Positions 1-6,614 are shown, numbered from the stretch's first letter. The stretch: DNA of 6,904 bases from an uncultured Lachnospiraceae bacterium (GCA_910588125.1 CAJUPI010000100.1:1-6904), one strand, 5' to 3'. A program made the numbers and translations. The notes: a model not told the origin generated them from the letters alone.

Positions 1-53
1 ACCTTGAAATGACGGAGTCAGAGTCCGTTGCCTTACCATTTGGCGATAGCCCA
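1..53 (-). tRNA. tRNA-Gln (anticodon CTG), 3' end cut by window edge
   Basis: Read on the minus strand, the 5' acceptor arm TGGGCTA begins at 53. It is followed by a D arm with GCC/GGC stem and GGTAA loop, an anticodon stem ACGGA/TCCGT around the loop CTCTGAC (anticodon CTG), and the start of the T arm (CAAGGT). The order and the sequence are typical of bacterial glutamine tRNA. Roughly 20 bases of T arm, 3' acceptor strand and discriminator lie outside the window, so the closing acceptor pairing cannot be checked. It has its own promoter immediately upstream (71-99). Confidence 0.9.
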
Positions 54-70
54 TCGCTACAACGATGTTT

Positions 71-99
71 ATTATACATAAAAGAGCCTATTCCGTCAA
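71..99 (-). promoter_or_regulatory. Sigma-70/SigA-type promoter for tRNA-Gln
   Basis: On the minus strand there is a -35 box TTGACG (94-99) and a perfect -10 box TATAAT (71-76), separated by exactly 17 bases. Transcription would start near position 64, about ten bases before the mature tRNA 5' end at 53. The near-consensus match is what is expected for a stable-RNA gene. Confidence 0.88.
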
Positions 100-127
100 G
101 TACTTTTTTTGATTTTTAAAATATTTT

Positions 128-1627
128 TTATTCTAAAATCTCCTCTGTTCGCTCCGCCTCACTGCTGGATTCTTCCTGCTCCTCTACAGAGATGTGCGTA
201 TCTGACTCCTCTTCTGAGATAGATTGCGTCATAGATTCCTCTGTATCTTCTGTCACGGATTCTATTTCTCCCGGATCCTCATCCCCCGTGACTGTAGTCT
301 CGTCTTTCTCTGATTCTGTCTCCTCTGACTCATCCATAAATTCATTATCCGCCCCGTCCGCAACCTCCGGCTTTTCAAAATATCCCTTTACCGTGGTAGC
401 CAAATCGCTGTCTCCTGCCGTCAGGCCTCCCAGGACAAAAACGTATCCTCTGCCGCCCTCCAAGCCGCTTACCTCAAAAGAACATTCATTGCGGGAAGTC
501 TCATCAATCATGGCGGCATAAGAATTTCCCTCCTCATCCCGCACTACTACAGACGGATTCTTCCAATGTATCCGATCCATGAAATATACGTAGACCATGT
601 CATCTTCAAAGTCCACATAATCGATCTCAACCGGCTCTTCCTCTTCTGTCTCCGGCTCAGTAACCGGTTCCCTCGTAGTCTCCGGCACCGTGGTAGTCTC
701 GGCTTCTGTTGTTGGCTCCTCAGTAGTCTCCGGCTCTGTACTGCTCTCTTCCGTAGATATTGCCTCGGTGCTACTAGTCTCCGGCTCCACAGCTTCCGTG
801 GTCTGAGGCGCAGTCTCTGTCTCTTTTACCCGATCAGCCAGTTCTCCCAACGCATAGGAGCTCTCGGCAATCCTTTGGGCTATTTCCTCCATAGACATTG
901 AAGCCAGCTTCTCCATATCGTCAATATCCAGGCCTTCATTCTGATCGATCAGCTCTTTAAGAAAATATGCTTTGCCATAAGAAATATCATATTGCCGGGC
1001 AAGGGCTTCCATCTCCTCATCCTCAATGACCTGCTGGTCATAAACCACAGCTTCCACCTGATTTTCTTTTAATGTCTGCTCAATATCTCCCACCACGCTT
1101 GCACGCAGCTTTTGTGCCTTGCGCACACTGTCATTGCTTACTGTCACCAAAATTGCATTTTCCAAATCATCCAGATAACCATGAGTCACCATGGAGCCTA
1201 CCACTGCATTGACTGCCACATTCAAATCCACACCTTCCAGAGCCATATCCTGAATGATATTCGCCGCCTCTGTATTCAAAGCCCGGGCCTCCAATACCCG
1301 TTCCCGGCGGTTAATGGAAAGCTCGATACTAGGATTCACGTCAATCCCAATCACTGACTCCACCTTCCAATTCTCCAGATGATAATGAAATGCTCCGCTC
1401 CCCATGAGAATCAGGCTTATACAGGCCGCCGCCGCTATTCCCATTCCCCGCATCCGTCTCTGAAGGCGCAGAATTGTCGTCAGATCTTGTTGCTTCGGCA
1501 CCGGATCCTGAGGCACGGAAAGATCAAGCCGTTCCAATATATTCGGAGTAAGCGTATCCACAGCTGATTTTAAATGCAGTTCAATCTGCCTGGTATTTAA
1601 TTGTATAATATCTGCATCCTGCTTCAC
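128..1627 (-). CDS. RsgI-like membrane anti-sigma factor partnered with the adjacent ECF sigma factor
   Basis: Predicted single-pass anti-sigma factor of 499 residues. The cytoplasmic end (about 1-58) would hold the sigma factor. A hydrophobic helix follows at about 61-80 (GIAAAACISLILMGSGAF). An extracellular RsgI-type SEA-like domain at about 88-197 carries GIDVNPSIEL, with the Asn98-Pro99 pair at which characterised RsgI proteins self-cleave. Beyond it are a charged helical segment (198-267), a Thr/Glu/Pro/Ser linker (268-333), a probable beta domain (334-418) and a strongly acidic Ser/Glu tail (419-499) with no anchor. I chose the GTG at 1627 because AGGAG (1636-1640) lies 8 bases upstream. 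A GTG at 1636 would add three residues and overlap the sigma stop as GTGA, but it leaves no room for a ribosome site. The N-terminus does not resemble the beta-rich RsgI_N domain of Bacillus RsgI, so the sigma-binding mode is inferred. The sensed signal is unknown. Confidence 0.85.
   Translation of the reverse strand: MKQDADIIQLNTRQIELHLKSAVDTLTPNILERLDLSVPQDPVPKQQDLTTILRLQRRMRGMGIAAAACISLILMGSGAFHYHLENWKVESVIGIDVNPSIELSINRRERVLEARALNTEAANIIQDMALEGVDLNVAVNAVVGSMVTHGYLDDLENAILVTVSNDSVRKAQKLRASVVGDIEQTLKENQVEAVVYDQQVIEDEEMEALARQYDISYGKAYFLKELIDQNEGLDIDDMEKLASMSMEEIAQRIAESSYALGELADRVKETETAPQTTEAVEPETSSTEAISTEESSTEPETTEEPTTEAETTTVPETTREPVTEPETEEEEPVEIDYVDFEDDMVYVYFMDRIHWKNPSVVVRDEEGNSYAAMIDETSRNECSFEVSGLEGGRGYVFVLGGLTAGDSDLATTVKGYFEKPEVADGADNEFMDESEETESEKDETTVTGDEDPGEIESVTEDTEESMTQSISEEESDTHISVEEQEESSSEAERTEEILE
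676..785 (-). repeat. In-frame short repeats coding the PET(T/S) linker of the anti-sigma factor
   Basis: Three identical 11-base copies of tagtctccggc (plus strand) lie at 676-686, 724-734 and 775-785. They are spaced 48 and 51 bases apart, both multiples of three. Each encodes Pro-Glu-Thr-(Thr/Ser) within a Thr/Glu/Pro/Ser-rich linker that spans roughly 628-826. The in-frame spacing suggests that the linker grew or varies by repeat expansion, but the copies are degenerate between the 11-mers. Confidence 0.6.
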
Positions 1628-1632
1628 CCTGC

Positions 1633-2160
1633 TCACTCCTCTCTTAAATATTGTTTCAGCTTTTTAATCGCACGATTATATTTTGACAGTACCGTGGCCA
1701 ACGGCATCTGCAGATCCGCTGCAATCTCCCGATGCTTCAGCCCGGCTGATGCATGAAGCAACACAATCTGCCTTTCATCTTCCTTTAATATCTCGAGAGC
1801 GGATCTCAGTACCATAGCGTCTGCCAGATTCTCCAGCGGAAGACAGACTTCACCTGTCTCCTCCCCATTCAGCTCATCCAATCCCATATCTGCCTGCCGT
1901 TTCTGATCCCGGAATTTCATATAGCACAGGTTCCGGGCAATCGTAAAAATCCATGCCAACGGCTTGCCCTGGGAATGATAAGAGGCCGCGGACGTCCATA
2001 TCTTCAGATAGGTTTCCTGCATCACCTCTTCTGCATCCTGGGGATTCTTAAGAATAGATAATATGAAACTGTAAACAGTTCGATCCGTGTTATGGTACAG
2101 CTGGCGAAATGCCTCTGAATCACCGGTACCCACCCGATTTAAAAGTTCCTCGTCGCTCAA
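1633..2160 (-). CDS. ECF-type RNA polymerase sigma factor (sigma-70 family)
   Basis: Product of 175 residues, the normal length for an extracytoplasmic-function sigma factor with only regions 2 and 4. Region 2 spans about 17-87 and includes the core-binding helix with DAEEVMQETYLKIW and the -10-recognising part LAWIFTIARNLCYMKFR. Region 4 spans about 112-172, with the helix-turn-helix LKHREIAADLQMPLATVLSK that contacts the -35 box. The start is TTG at 2160; GGGG of AGAAGGGG lies 7 bases upstream, and the frame is closed by a TAA further up with no ATG between. The gene runs directly into the anti-sigma gene (5-base gap to the preferred start), so the two are co-transcribed and probably translationally coupled. 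ECF factors usually activate their own promoter, but I could not identify a convincing one in the 85 bases upstream. Target genes are unknown. Confidence 0.93.
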   Translation of the reverse strand: MSDEELLNRVGTGDSEAFRQLYHNTDRTVYSFILSILKNPQDAEEVMQETYLKIWTSAASYHSQGKPLAWIFTIARNLCYMKFRDQKRQADMGLDELNGEETGEVCLPLENLADAMVLRSALEILKEDERQIVLLHASAGLKHREIAADLQMPLATVLSKYNRAIKKLKQYLREE

Positions 2161-2185
2161 TCGAATACCCCTTCTGATAGTTTAA

Positions 2186-2232
2186 TGCAACAAAATCAAT
2201 TCTTATTGCACCATCTGCTAAAGTTTTATTGC
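2186..2232 (-). promoter_or_regulatory. Repeats in the leader of the sigma factor gene (possible operator or mRNA hairpin)
   Basis: An inverted repeat spans 2186-2210. On the minus strand, TGCAATAAGA pairs with TTTTGTTGCA as a 10-bp stem (two G-U pairs) around a 5-base loop. A direct repeat overlaps it: GCAATAAAACTT (2221-2232) and GCAATAAGAATT (2198-2209), 10 of 12 bases identical and 23 bases apart. No run of U follows the hairpin, so it is not a standard terminator for the upstream transporter gene. The position, 26-72 bases before the TTG start, fits a regulatory role, but A/T-rich chance similarity is possible. Confidence 0.3.
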
Positions 2233-2245
2233 CAGTCTCTTCCAG

Positions 2246-3424
2246 CTATTGCTCCATGCAATAGGTACACTCCACAGTAATCATGCCACAATAGCGCTCA
2301 TCCCGCTCCTTCAAAAGCTGGCAAATCGCCTCCTGGCAATCCTTTTGCATCTGTTCTGTATAATCCCGTGGCACAACCAGGTCAAAAATCAAATTCACGC
2401 GGTTTTCTTCCTCTGCTATCCGGAAATCATGCATGGTCAGCCTTTCATCCAGCTTTATCAGAATCTCTTCCGTCATCTGGCGCAGCCTGCGGACCCGTAT
2501 ATCCTTTACCTCCACCGGATCCATGTGAATCACCAAAAAAATCCCCAGGCTTTTCGCCGCCTCCCGCTCAATCCGATCTACAATCTCATGGGACACTTCA
2601 ATATCCACATCACTGGGTACTTCTGCATGAATAGAAGCCATACTCCGCCCCGGGCCGTAATTGTGGACTATCAAATCATGACTTCCCATAATTCCTTCAT
2701 GAGCATTGACAAAATCCATAATTTTCTGATATATCTCCGGATCAATGGGTTCCCCGATAAGAGGCTTGAGCGTATCTTTGGCAATATTAAACCCGGCAAT
2801 CATAACCAATACTGACACTGCTATTCCTACCAGACCGTCAATATTCACATGCCAAATCCCATATACAATCATGGATAAAATCGTGGCCGACGTAGCTGCC
2901 ACATCTCCCAGGGAATCTGCTGCTGTAGCAGCCATTACCTTAGAGTGAATCCTTTTTCCCAGCTTTCGGTTAAACAATGCCATCCACAGCTTCACCGCCA
3001 CTGACATCGCCAAAATCAGCACCGGCACCATGCCAAATGTCAGTTCCTGCGGATGCAGCAACTTTCCCACGGATGTCTTTAACAGCGAAAGCCCTACTTC
3101 TATTACAATAAAAGCTACAATAAAAGCAGCAATGTATTCAATCCGGCCATGGCCAAACGGGTGATTCCCGTCTGCCGGCTTCTGTGCCATCTTCACCCCC
3201 ACAAAACCTACAATAGAAGAAGCGGCATCAGACAGATTATTAAATGCATCTGCCATAACCGAAATACTCCCTGTTATGAGTCCAATGGCTGTCTTCACGG
3301 CAAACAACAGAAAATTACAGCAAATTCCCACTACTCCTGCCAAAAGTCCATATGCCGTACGGATTTCCGGCTGTTCTGTCTGCTCATAATTTTTAATGAA
3401 TATTTTTAGTAAAAGCTCTGTCAT
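2246..3424 (-). CDS. Cation diffusion facilitator (CDF) family metal efflux transporter, Mn-type site pattern
   Basis: Product of 392 residues, predicted to export a divalent metal in exchange for protons across the cytoplasmic membrane. Six hydrophobic segments lie at roughly 27-49, 54-78, 95-116, 131-153, 161-188 and 191-213. Helix 2 carries ADAFNNLSD (Asn62, Asp66) and helix 5 carries ADSLGD (Asp170, Asp174). NxxxD plus DxxxD is the pattern associated with manganese-type CDFs, whereas zinc types usually have His in one or both pairs. A cytoplasmic dimerisation domain follows at about 218-303, and a second alpha/beta stretch extends to the end and finishes with a Cys-x-x-Cys. I prefer the ATG at 3424: it follows a GGAGAG 12 bases upstream and avoids the 14-base overlap with truA created by a poorly supported TTG at 3475. 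The gene lies 37 bases after truA and probably shares its transcript. The CDF family call is secure; the metal is inferred. Confidence 0.92.
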   Translation of the reverse strand: MTELLLKIFIKNYEQTEQPEIRTAYGLLAGVVGICCNFLLFAVKTAIGLITGSISVMADAFNNLSDAASSIVGFVGVKMAQKPADGNHPFGHGRIEYIAAFIVAFIVIEVGLSLLKTSVGKLLHPQELTFGMVPVLILAMSVAVKLWMALFNRKLGKRIHSKVMAATAADSLGDVAATSATILSMIVYGIWHVNIDGLVGIAVSVLVMIAGFNIAKDTLKPLIGEPIDPEIYQKIMDFVNAHEGIMGSHDLIVHNYGPGRSMASIHAEVPSDVDIEVSHEIVDRIEREAAKSLGIFLVIHMDPVEVKDIRVRRLRQMTEEILIKLDERLTMHDFRIAEEENRVNLIFDLVVPRDYTEQMQKDCQEAICQLLKERDERYCGMITVECTYCMEQ

Positions 3425-3461
3425 CGATTTTCCAAACTCTCCATTTTTCTGATTAGAAAGC

Positions 3462-4250
3462 TTAAAATCTATCAAAATACCCGATTTCTTCTCCCGGCGA
3501 ACAGGGGTACTCTACCTTTATCAAACACAAGCCCTCCGCCGGAGCTGTAAAACCGGCCATTTTTCGATCTCTTGCCTCCAGGATATGAGGCATCTGCCTG
3601 GGCTGACGTTTCCCCTGGCCTACTTCAATCAGCGTCCCTGTCAGAATACGGACCATATGCTGCAAAAATCCGTCGCCCCAAAAGGTCATTATTACCAGGC
3701 TGGTTCCTGGCTCCTGATTAACAGTAATTGCCCGAACTGTCCGGATTGTGGACTTTTTCATTCTGGGATTTCCGCAAAAGCTCCTATAATCATGAGTTCC
3801 ACACAGCAATCCTGCCGCCTTTTGCATCATTGGAATATCCAAAGCCTCCCCCAGCCCATATTGCATTCTTCGCTGAAATACATTCCGCTTTTCTCCGGTT
3901 TCAATCTGATATCTGTACACTTTTTCTATTGCCTGCAAACGGCTGTGAAATCGTTCTGGTACACGTTCCGCCTGCAATATTGCGATATCCTCCGGCAAAT
4001 ATCGGTTTAGATAACTCACTATCTGTCCCGGCTCCCATTCCTTCTGCAAATGAAAGTTTGCCACCTGCCCCATTGCATGTACTCCGGCATCTGTTCTCCC
4101 GGAACCATGAACATCAACGGGATGTCCTGCCATCCTTTCCAACACCTGTTCCAGTTTCCCCTGGATCGTATTTGCCGTGTTGCCCTGCTTTTGCCAGCCA
4201 TTGTACCGAGTCCCCTCATATTGCAGGACTATCTTATAATTGTACCCCAA
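3462..4250 (-). CDS. truA: tRNA pseudouridine(38-40) synthase TruA
   Basis: Converts uridines 38, 39 and 40 in the anticodon arm of many tRNAs to pseudouridine, acting in the cytoplasm as a homodimer. The product has 262 residues, close to the family norm of about 245-265. The hallmark GSGRTDAGVHA occurs at 49-59, with Asp54 as the catalytic nucleophile. Other TruA signatures are the VYRYQI segment, DYRSFCGN, FLQHMVRILTGTLIEVG and the terminal TAPAEGLCLIKVEYP. The start is TTG at 4250, with AGGAG 9 bases upstream. A short extension (CSPGEEIGYFDRF) follows the usual end of the fold. It lies 39 bases after the symporter gene and 37 before the CDF gene, so it is probably part of one transcript with two unrelated transporters. 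Confidence 0.96.
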   Translation of the reverse strand: MGYNYKIVLQYEGTRYNGWQKQGNTANTIQGKLEQVLERMAGHPVDVHGSGRTDAGVHAMGQVANFHLQKEWEPGQIVSYLNRYLPEDIAILQAERVPERFHSRLQAIEKVYRYQIETGEKRNVFQRRMQYGLGEALDIPMMQKAAGLLCGTHDYRSFCGNPRMKKSTIRTVRAITVNQEPGTSLVIMTFWGDGFLQHMVRILTGTLIEVGQGKRQPRQMPHILEARDRKMAGFTAPAEGLCLIKVEYPCSPGEEIGYFDRF

Positions 4251-4289
4251 AATGCGCCACTCCTATTCTCTGTACCATTGCCACCAGCT

Positions 4290-5648
4290 TTACAAAATCC
4301 CCTGCAAAAATACTGCAATAATCAACAATGGCAACACAAATTTCAAATACGCGTGCACCCCAACAGGAAGCTTCAGCCCTTTTCCCTCATTCGCCTCCCG
4401 GCTGTAATTTTCCATCCCCCACCCAAATTTCCAGGTGCAGAACAAAAGATACACCAGAGAACCTAAAGGCAACAGTAAATTGCTGACGATAAAATCTTCC
4501 AGATCCAATACCGAGCTTCCCGCCCCCAACGGCTCAAACCCGCTTAATACATTATATCCCAATGCACAGGGAAGTGACAGCAAAAGCAATACAATCAAAT
4601 TGAGAAGCGCTGCCCGTTTTCTCTCCTGATTAAGCAGCTCCATACAGCATGCAATGATATTCTCAAACACAGCGATCACTGTAGAAAATGCTGCAAAAGA
4701 CATAAACAGGAAAAACAGGCTCCCCCACACCCGTCCGCCGGTCATAGAGACAAATACATTAGGCAACGTAATAAAAATCAGGCTTGGGCCGCTGTCCGGA
4801 TTTACGCCAAATGCAAAGCAGGCCGGAAAAATGATCAATCCTGCTGTAATGGCAACAAACGTATCCAATACTGCCACATTTACCGCCTCACCCAATAAAG
4901 TATTCTCCTTTTTCAAATAACTGCCGAAAATCGCCATAGCACCAATTCCCAGGCTCAAGGTAAAAAACGACTGATTCATTGCCGCCACGATCACATGTCC
5001 AATGCCAACCTCCGCCATTTTCCCAAAATCAGGATAGAGATAAAACTTCAGTCCATTGATGCCGCCTTCCAGAGTCAGACCGCGTACTGCCATCACAATC
5101 ATCAGCGAAAGCAGTCCTATCATCATTACCTTGGTTATCCGTTCCACTCCCTTTTGAAGTCCCATCGAACAAATGAAAATCCCCAATGCCACTACCACGG
5201 CCATCCAAAACACGTTGATGCCAGGAGACGCCAGCATTTCTCCAAAAACCTCTCCCACCGCTTCCATCGGCAGGCTAGAAAACTTTCCGGTAAAAAAGCT
5301 ATAAAAATAATACAACATCCATCCCGCCACAGTAGTATAAAACATCATCAGCATATAATTGCCTGCCAGCGCCACATAACCATGCAGATGCCAGAAAGTT
5401 CCCGGCTTTTCTAGTTCCCGATAAGCCTTCACCGGGCTTTTCCTGCTTGCACGCCCAACTGCAAACTCCATGGAAAGCACCGGAACTCCCATGATTGCCA
5501 GAAACAACAAATAAAACAGTACAAAGGCTCCGCCTCCATTCTGTCCCACCACATAAGGGAATCTCCATACATTGCCAATTCCGATTGCGCATCCGGCAGA
5601 CAATAGTAAAAATCCCATTCTTGATCCAAACGTTTCTCTTTGATTCAT
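4290..5648 (-). CDS. Sodium-dependent transporter of the neurotransmitter:sodium symporter (NSS/SNF) family
   Basis: Membrane protein of 452 residues that should take up an amino acid or related amine together with Na+. The unwound first helix carries the family signature GCAIGIGNVWRFPY (19-32), including Asn26 and Arg29, which match the sodium-site Asn and gate Arg of LeuT. It is followed by GQNGGGAF and the conserved MEFAVGR with Glu61 in helix 2. The sixth helix shows NQSFFTLSLGIG (225-236), the LeuT-type substrate/Na+ segment, and helix 8 carries FST (321-323). The length and the hydrophobic pattern fit the 11-helix bacterial branch (like Tyt1 and MhsT) rather than the 12-helix LeuT. ATG start at 5648 behind an AAGGGGG site. 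The upstream phosphorylase gene ends in a terminator, so this gene likely begins a new transcript continuing into truA. The substrate cannot be assigned. Confidence 0.94.
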   Translation of the reverse strand: MNQRETFGSRMGFLLLSAGCAIGIGNVWRFPYVVGQNGGGAFVLFYLLFLAIMGVPVLSMEFAVGRASRKSPVKAYRELEKPGTFWHLHGYVALAGNYMLMMFYTTVAGWMLYYFYSFFTGKFSSLPMEAVGEVFGEMLASPGINVFWMAVVVALGIFICSMGLQKGVERITKVMMIGLLSLMIVMAVRGLTLEGGINGLKFYLYPDFGKMAEVGIGHVIVAAMNQSFFTLSLGIGAMAIFGSYLKKENTLLGEAVNVAVLDTFVAITAGLIIFPACFAFGVNPDSGPSLIFITLPNVFVSMTGGRVWGSLFFLFMSFAAFSTVIAVFENIIACCMELLNQERKRAALLNLIVLLLLSLPCALGYNVLSGFEPLGAGSSVLDLEDFIVSNLLLPLGSLVYLLFCTWKFGWGMENYSREANEGKGLKLPVGVHAYLKFVLPLLIIAVFLQGIL

Positions 5649-5676
5649 CGGTATTTCCCCCTTAGAATTTTTAGCC

Positions 5677-5700
5677 AGCCATTAATTTTCTTAAATGGCT
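5677..5700 (-). repeat. Small inverted repeat in the symporter leader
   Basis: The arms AGCCATT (5677-5683) and AATGGCT (5694-5700) form a 7-bp stem with a 10-base loop, about 30 bases before the symporter start codon. It could be a leader hairpin or protein site, or chance; no U-run directly follows it on the minus strand. I could not recognise a confident promoter in the region 5649-5715. Confidence 0.3.
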
Positions 5701-5715
5701 CTTTCTCTATGACAC

Positions 5716-5767
5716 AAAAAGAACCAGCGCCATGGTTGTAAAACCGTATCGCCATTGCGCTGGTTCT
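5716..5767 (-). terminator. Rho-independent terminator after the purine nucleoside phosphorylase gene
   Basis: A perfect 11-bp stem, AGAACCAGCGC (5720-5730) with GCGCTGGTTCT (5757-5767), is followed on the minus strand by a run of five T (5716-5720, sharing its first T with the stem). The 26-base interior can fold further, either as ATGG/CCAT or as a nested GGTT-TTAC-AACC hairpin. It starts about 22 bases after the stop codon. There is no T-run on the plus side, so it acts in the minus direction only. Confidence 0.88.
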
Positions 5768-5789
5768 CTCTTGGCCTTTCGTTTATTCC

Positions 5790-6614
5790 TTATCCCATTC
5801 GGATAATCGCCTCTGTGATCAGCTTTTTAAATTTAGGAGCCACCTGATCTGCAGTTTCCTTTACTTCAATGTGGCTCAAAGGTTGCTCCGTCATTCCACA
5901 AGCCATATTAGAAATACAAGAAATACCGCAGATTCTCATCTTCATATGATTAGCAGCCACTGCTTCACAAGCCGTGCTCATGCCAACTGCATCTGCCCCC
6001 AGAATCCGGCACATTCGTACTTCCTGCGGAGACTCAAAATTTGGTCCGGTCAACTGCAGATAAGTTCCTTCCTGAAGCACAATCTTCAAATCCTGAGCAA
6101 CCTCCCGCAAAATCTGGGACAAATCTTCATCATAAATATGGCTCATATCCGGGAACCGCTCTCCTAATTCCTCAACATTCGGCCCAATCAGCGGCGATGG
6201 CACAAAGCTGGCAATCTGCCCCGTAATCATCATAAAGTCTCCGGCATGAAAATTATAATTTACTCCTCCTGCCGCATTCGTCAAAAACAGGATCTCTGCT
6301 CCCATCATCTTCATCAGGCGAATCGGCAATACAACATCTTCCATCGGATAGCCTTCATAAAAATGAACACGCCCCTGCATAATCACTACCGGAACGTCAC
6401 CCACATATCCAAAAACAAAACGTCCCTTATGCCCGCTCACTGTCGAAACCGGAAAACCTGCAATATCATGATAATCCAAGGTTGACTCGATCCGAATCCC
6501 ATCCGCATAATCCCCTAATCCGGAACCCAATACCAGGGCTACTTTCGGCTGAAGAGGAATCTGCTCCCGAATACTCTCATAACAATTTTTCAAACGTTCA
6601 TACACTTCTGCCAT
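5790..6614 (-). CDS. punA: Purine nucleoside phosphorylase, trimeric (class I, inosine/guanosine type)
   Basis: Splits inosine, guanosine and their deoxy forms with phosphate into the free base and (deoxy)ribose-1-phosphate, for purine salvage in the cytoplasm. The product has 274 residues, the usual size for the trimeric family. Visible active-site pieces are VLGSGLG (28-34, phosphate Ser31), SGHKGR (His62), GRVHFYEGY (Arg82, His84), TNAAGG (112-117), GPNFESPQE (base-binding Glu194), GMSTACE (Met212, Ser213) and SNMACG (Asn236). The Glu194/Asn236 pair corresponds to human PNP Glu201/Asn243 and argues for 6-oxopurine specificity rather than methylthioadenosine. The start is ATG at 6614, with AGGAGG 7 bases upstream. 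A start at 6689 would run through the promoter-like A/T-rich leader and is rejected. It is transcribed alone, between the tRNA-Gly terminator and its own terminator. The equivalent gene is called pupG in Bacillus, so the symbol is less certain than the function. Confidence 0.95.
   Translation of the reverse strand: MAEVYERLKNCYESIREQIPLQPKVALVLGSGLGDYADGIRIESTLDYHDIAGFPVSTVSGHKGRFVFGYVGDVPVVIMQGRVHFYEGYPMEDVVLPIRLMKMMGAEILFLTNAAGGVNYNFHAGDFMMITGQIASFVPSPLIGPNVEELGERFPDMSHIYDEDLSQILREVAQDLKIVLQEGTYLQLTGPNFESPQEVRMCRILGADAVGMSTACEAVAANHMKMRICGISCISNMACGMTEQPLSHIEVKETADQVAPKFKKLITEAIIRMG

Noticed and set aside
192..901. Plus-strand open frames rich in Ser or Arg opposite the anti-sigma gene
   Set aside because: They are mirror images of the Glu/Ser/Thr-rich codon use on the minus strand, without ribosome sites or recognisable domains.
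128..2160. Naming the pair SigI/RsgI
   Set aside because: The sigma factor has the two-region ECF layout, not the SigI sequence type, and the anti-sigma N-terminus does not look like RsgI_N. Only the extracellular SEA-like domain is RsgI-like.
2186..2210. Terminator for the CDF gene
   Set aside because: The hairpin has an A/T-rich stem and is followed by TTAAACTATC rather than a T-run.
2249..2815. 188-codon plus-strand open frame opposite the CDF gene
   Set aside because: The composition (many His, Pro, Asn, Gln, no motif) is typical of an antisense shadow of a membrane protein gene; the minus-strand frame has clear CDF signatures.
3425..3475. 17-residue N-terminal extension of the CDF transporter from a TTG
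   Set aside because: It overlaps the end of truA and lacks a good ribosome site. The residues precede the usual CDF N-terminus, which begins near MTELLLKIFIKNYE.
3728..4466. Plus-strand open frames opposite truA and the end of the symporter gene
   Set aside because: They cross the truA/symporter boundary, overlap one another and have no ribosome site or protein-like signature.
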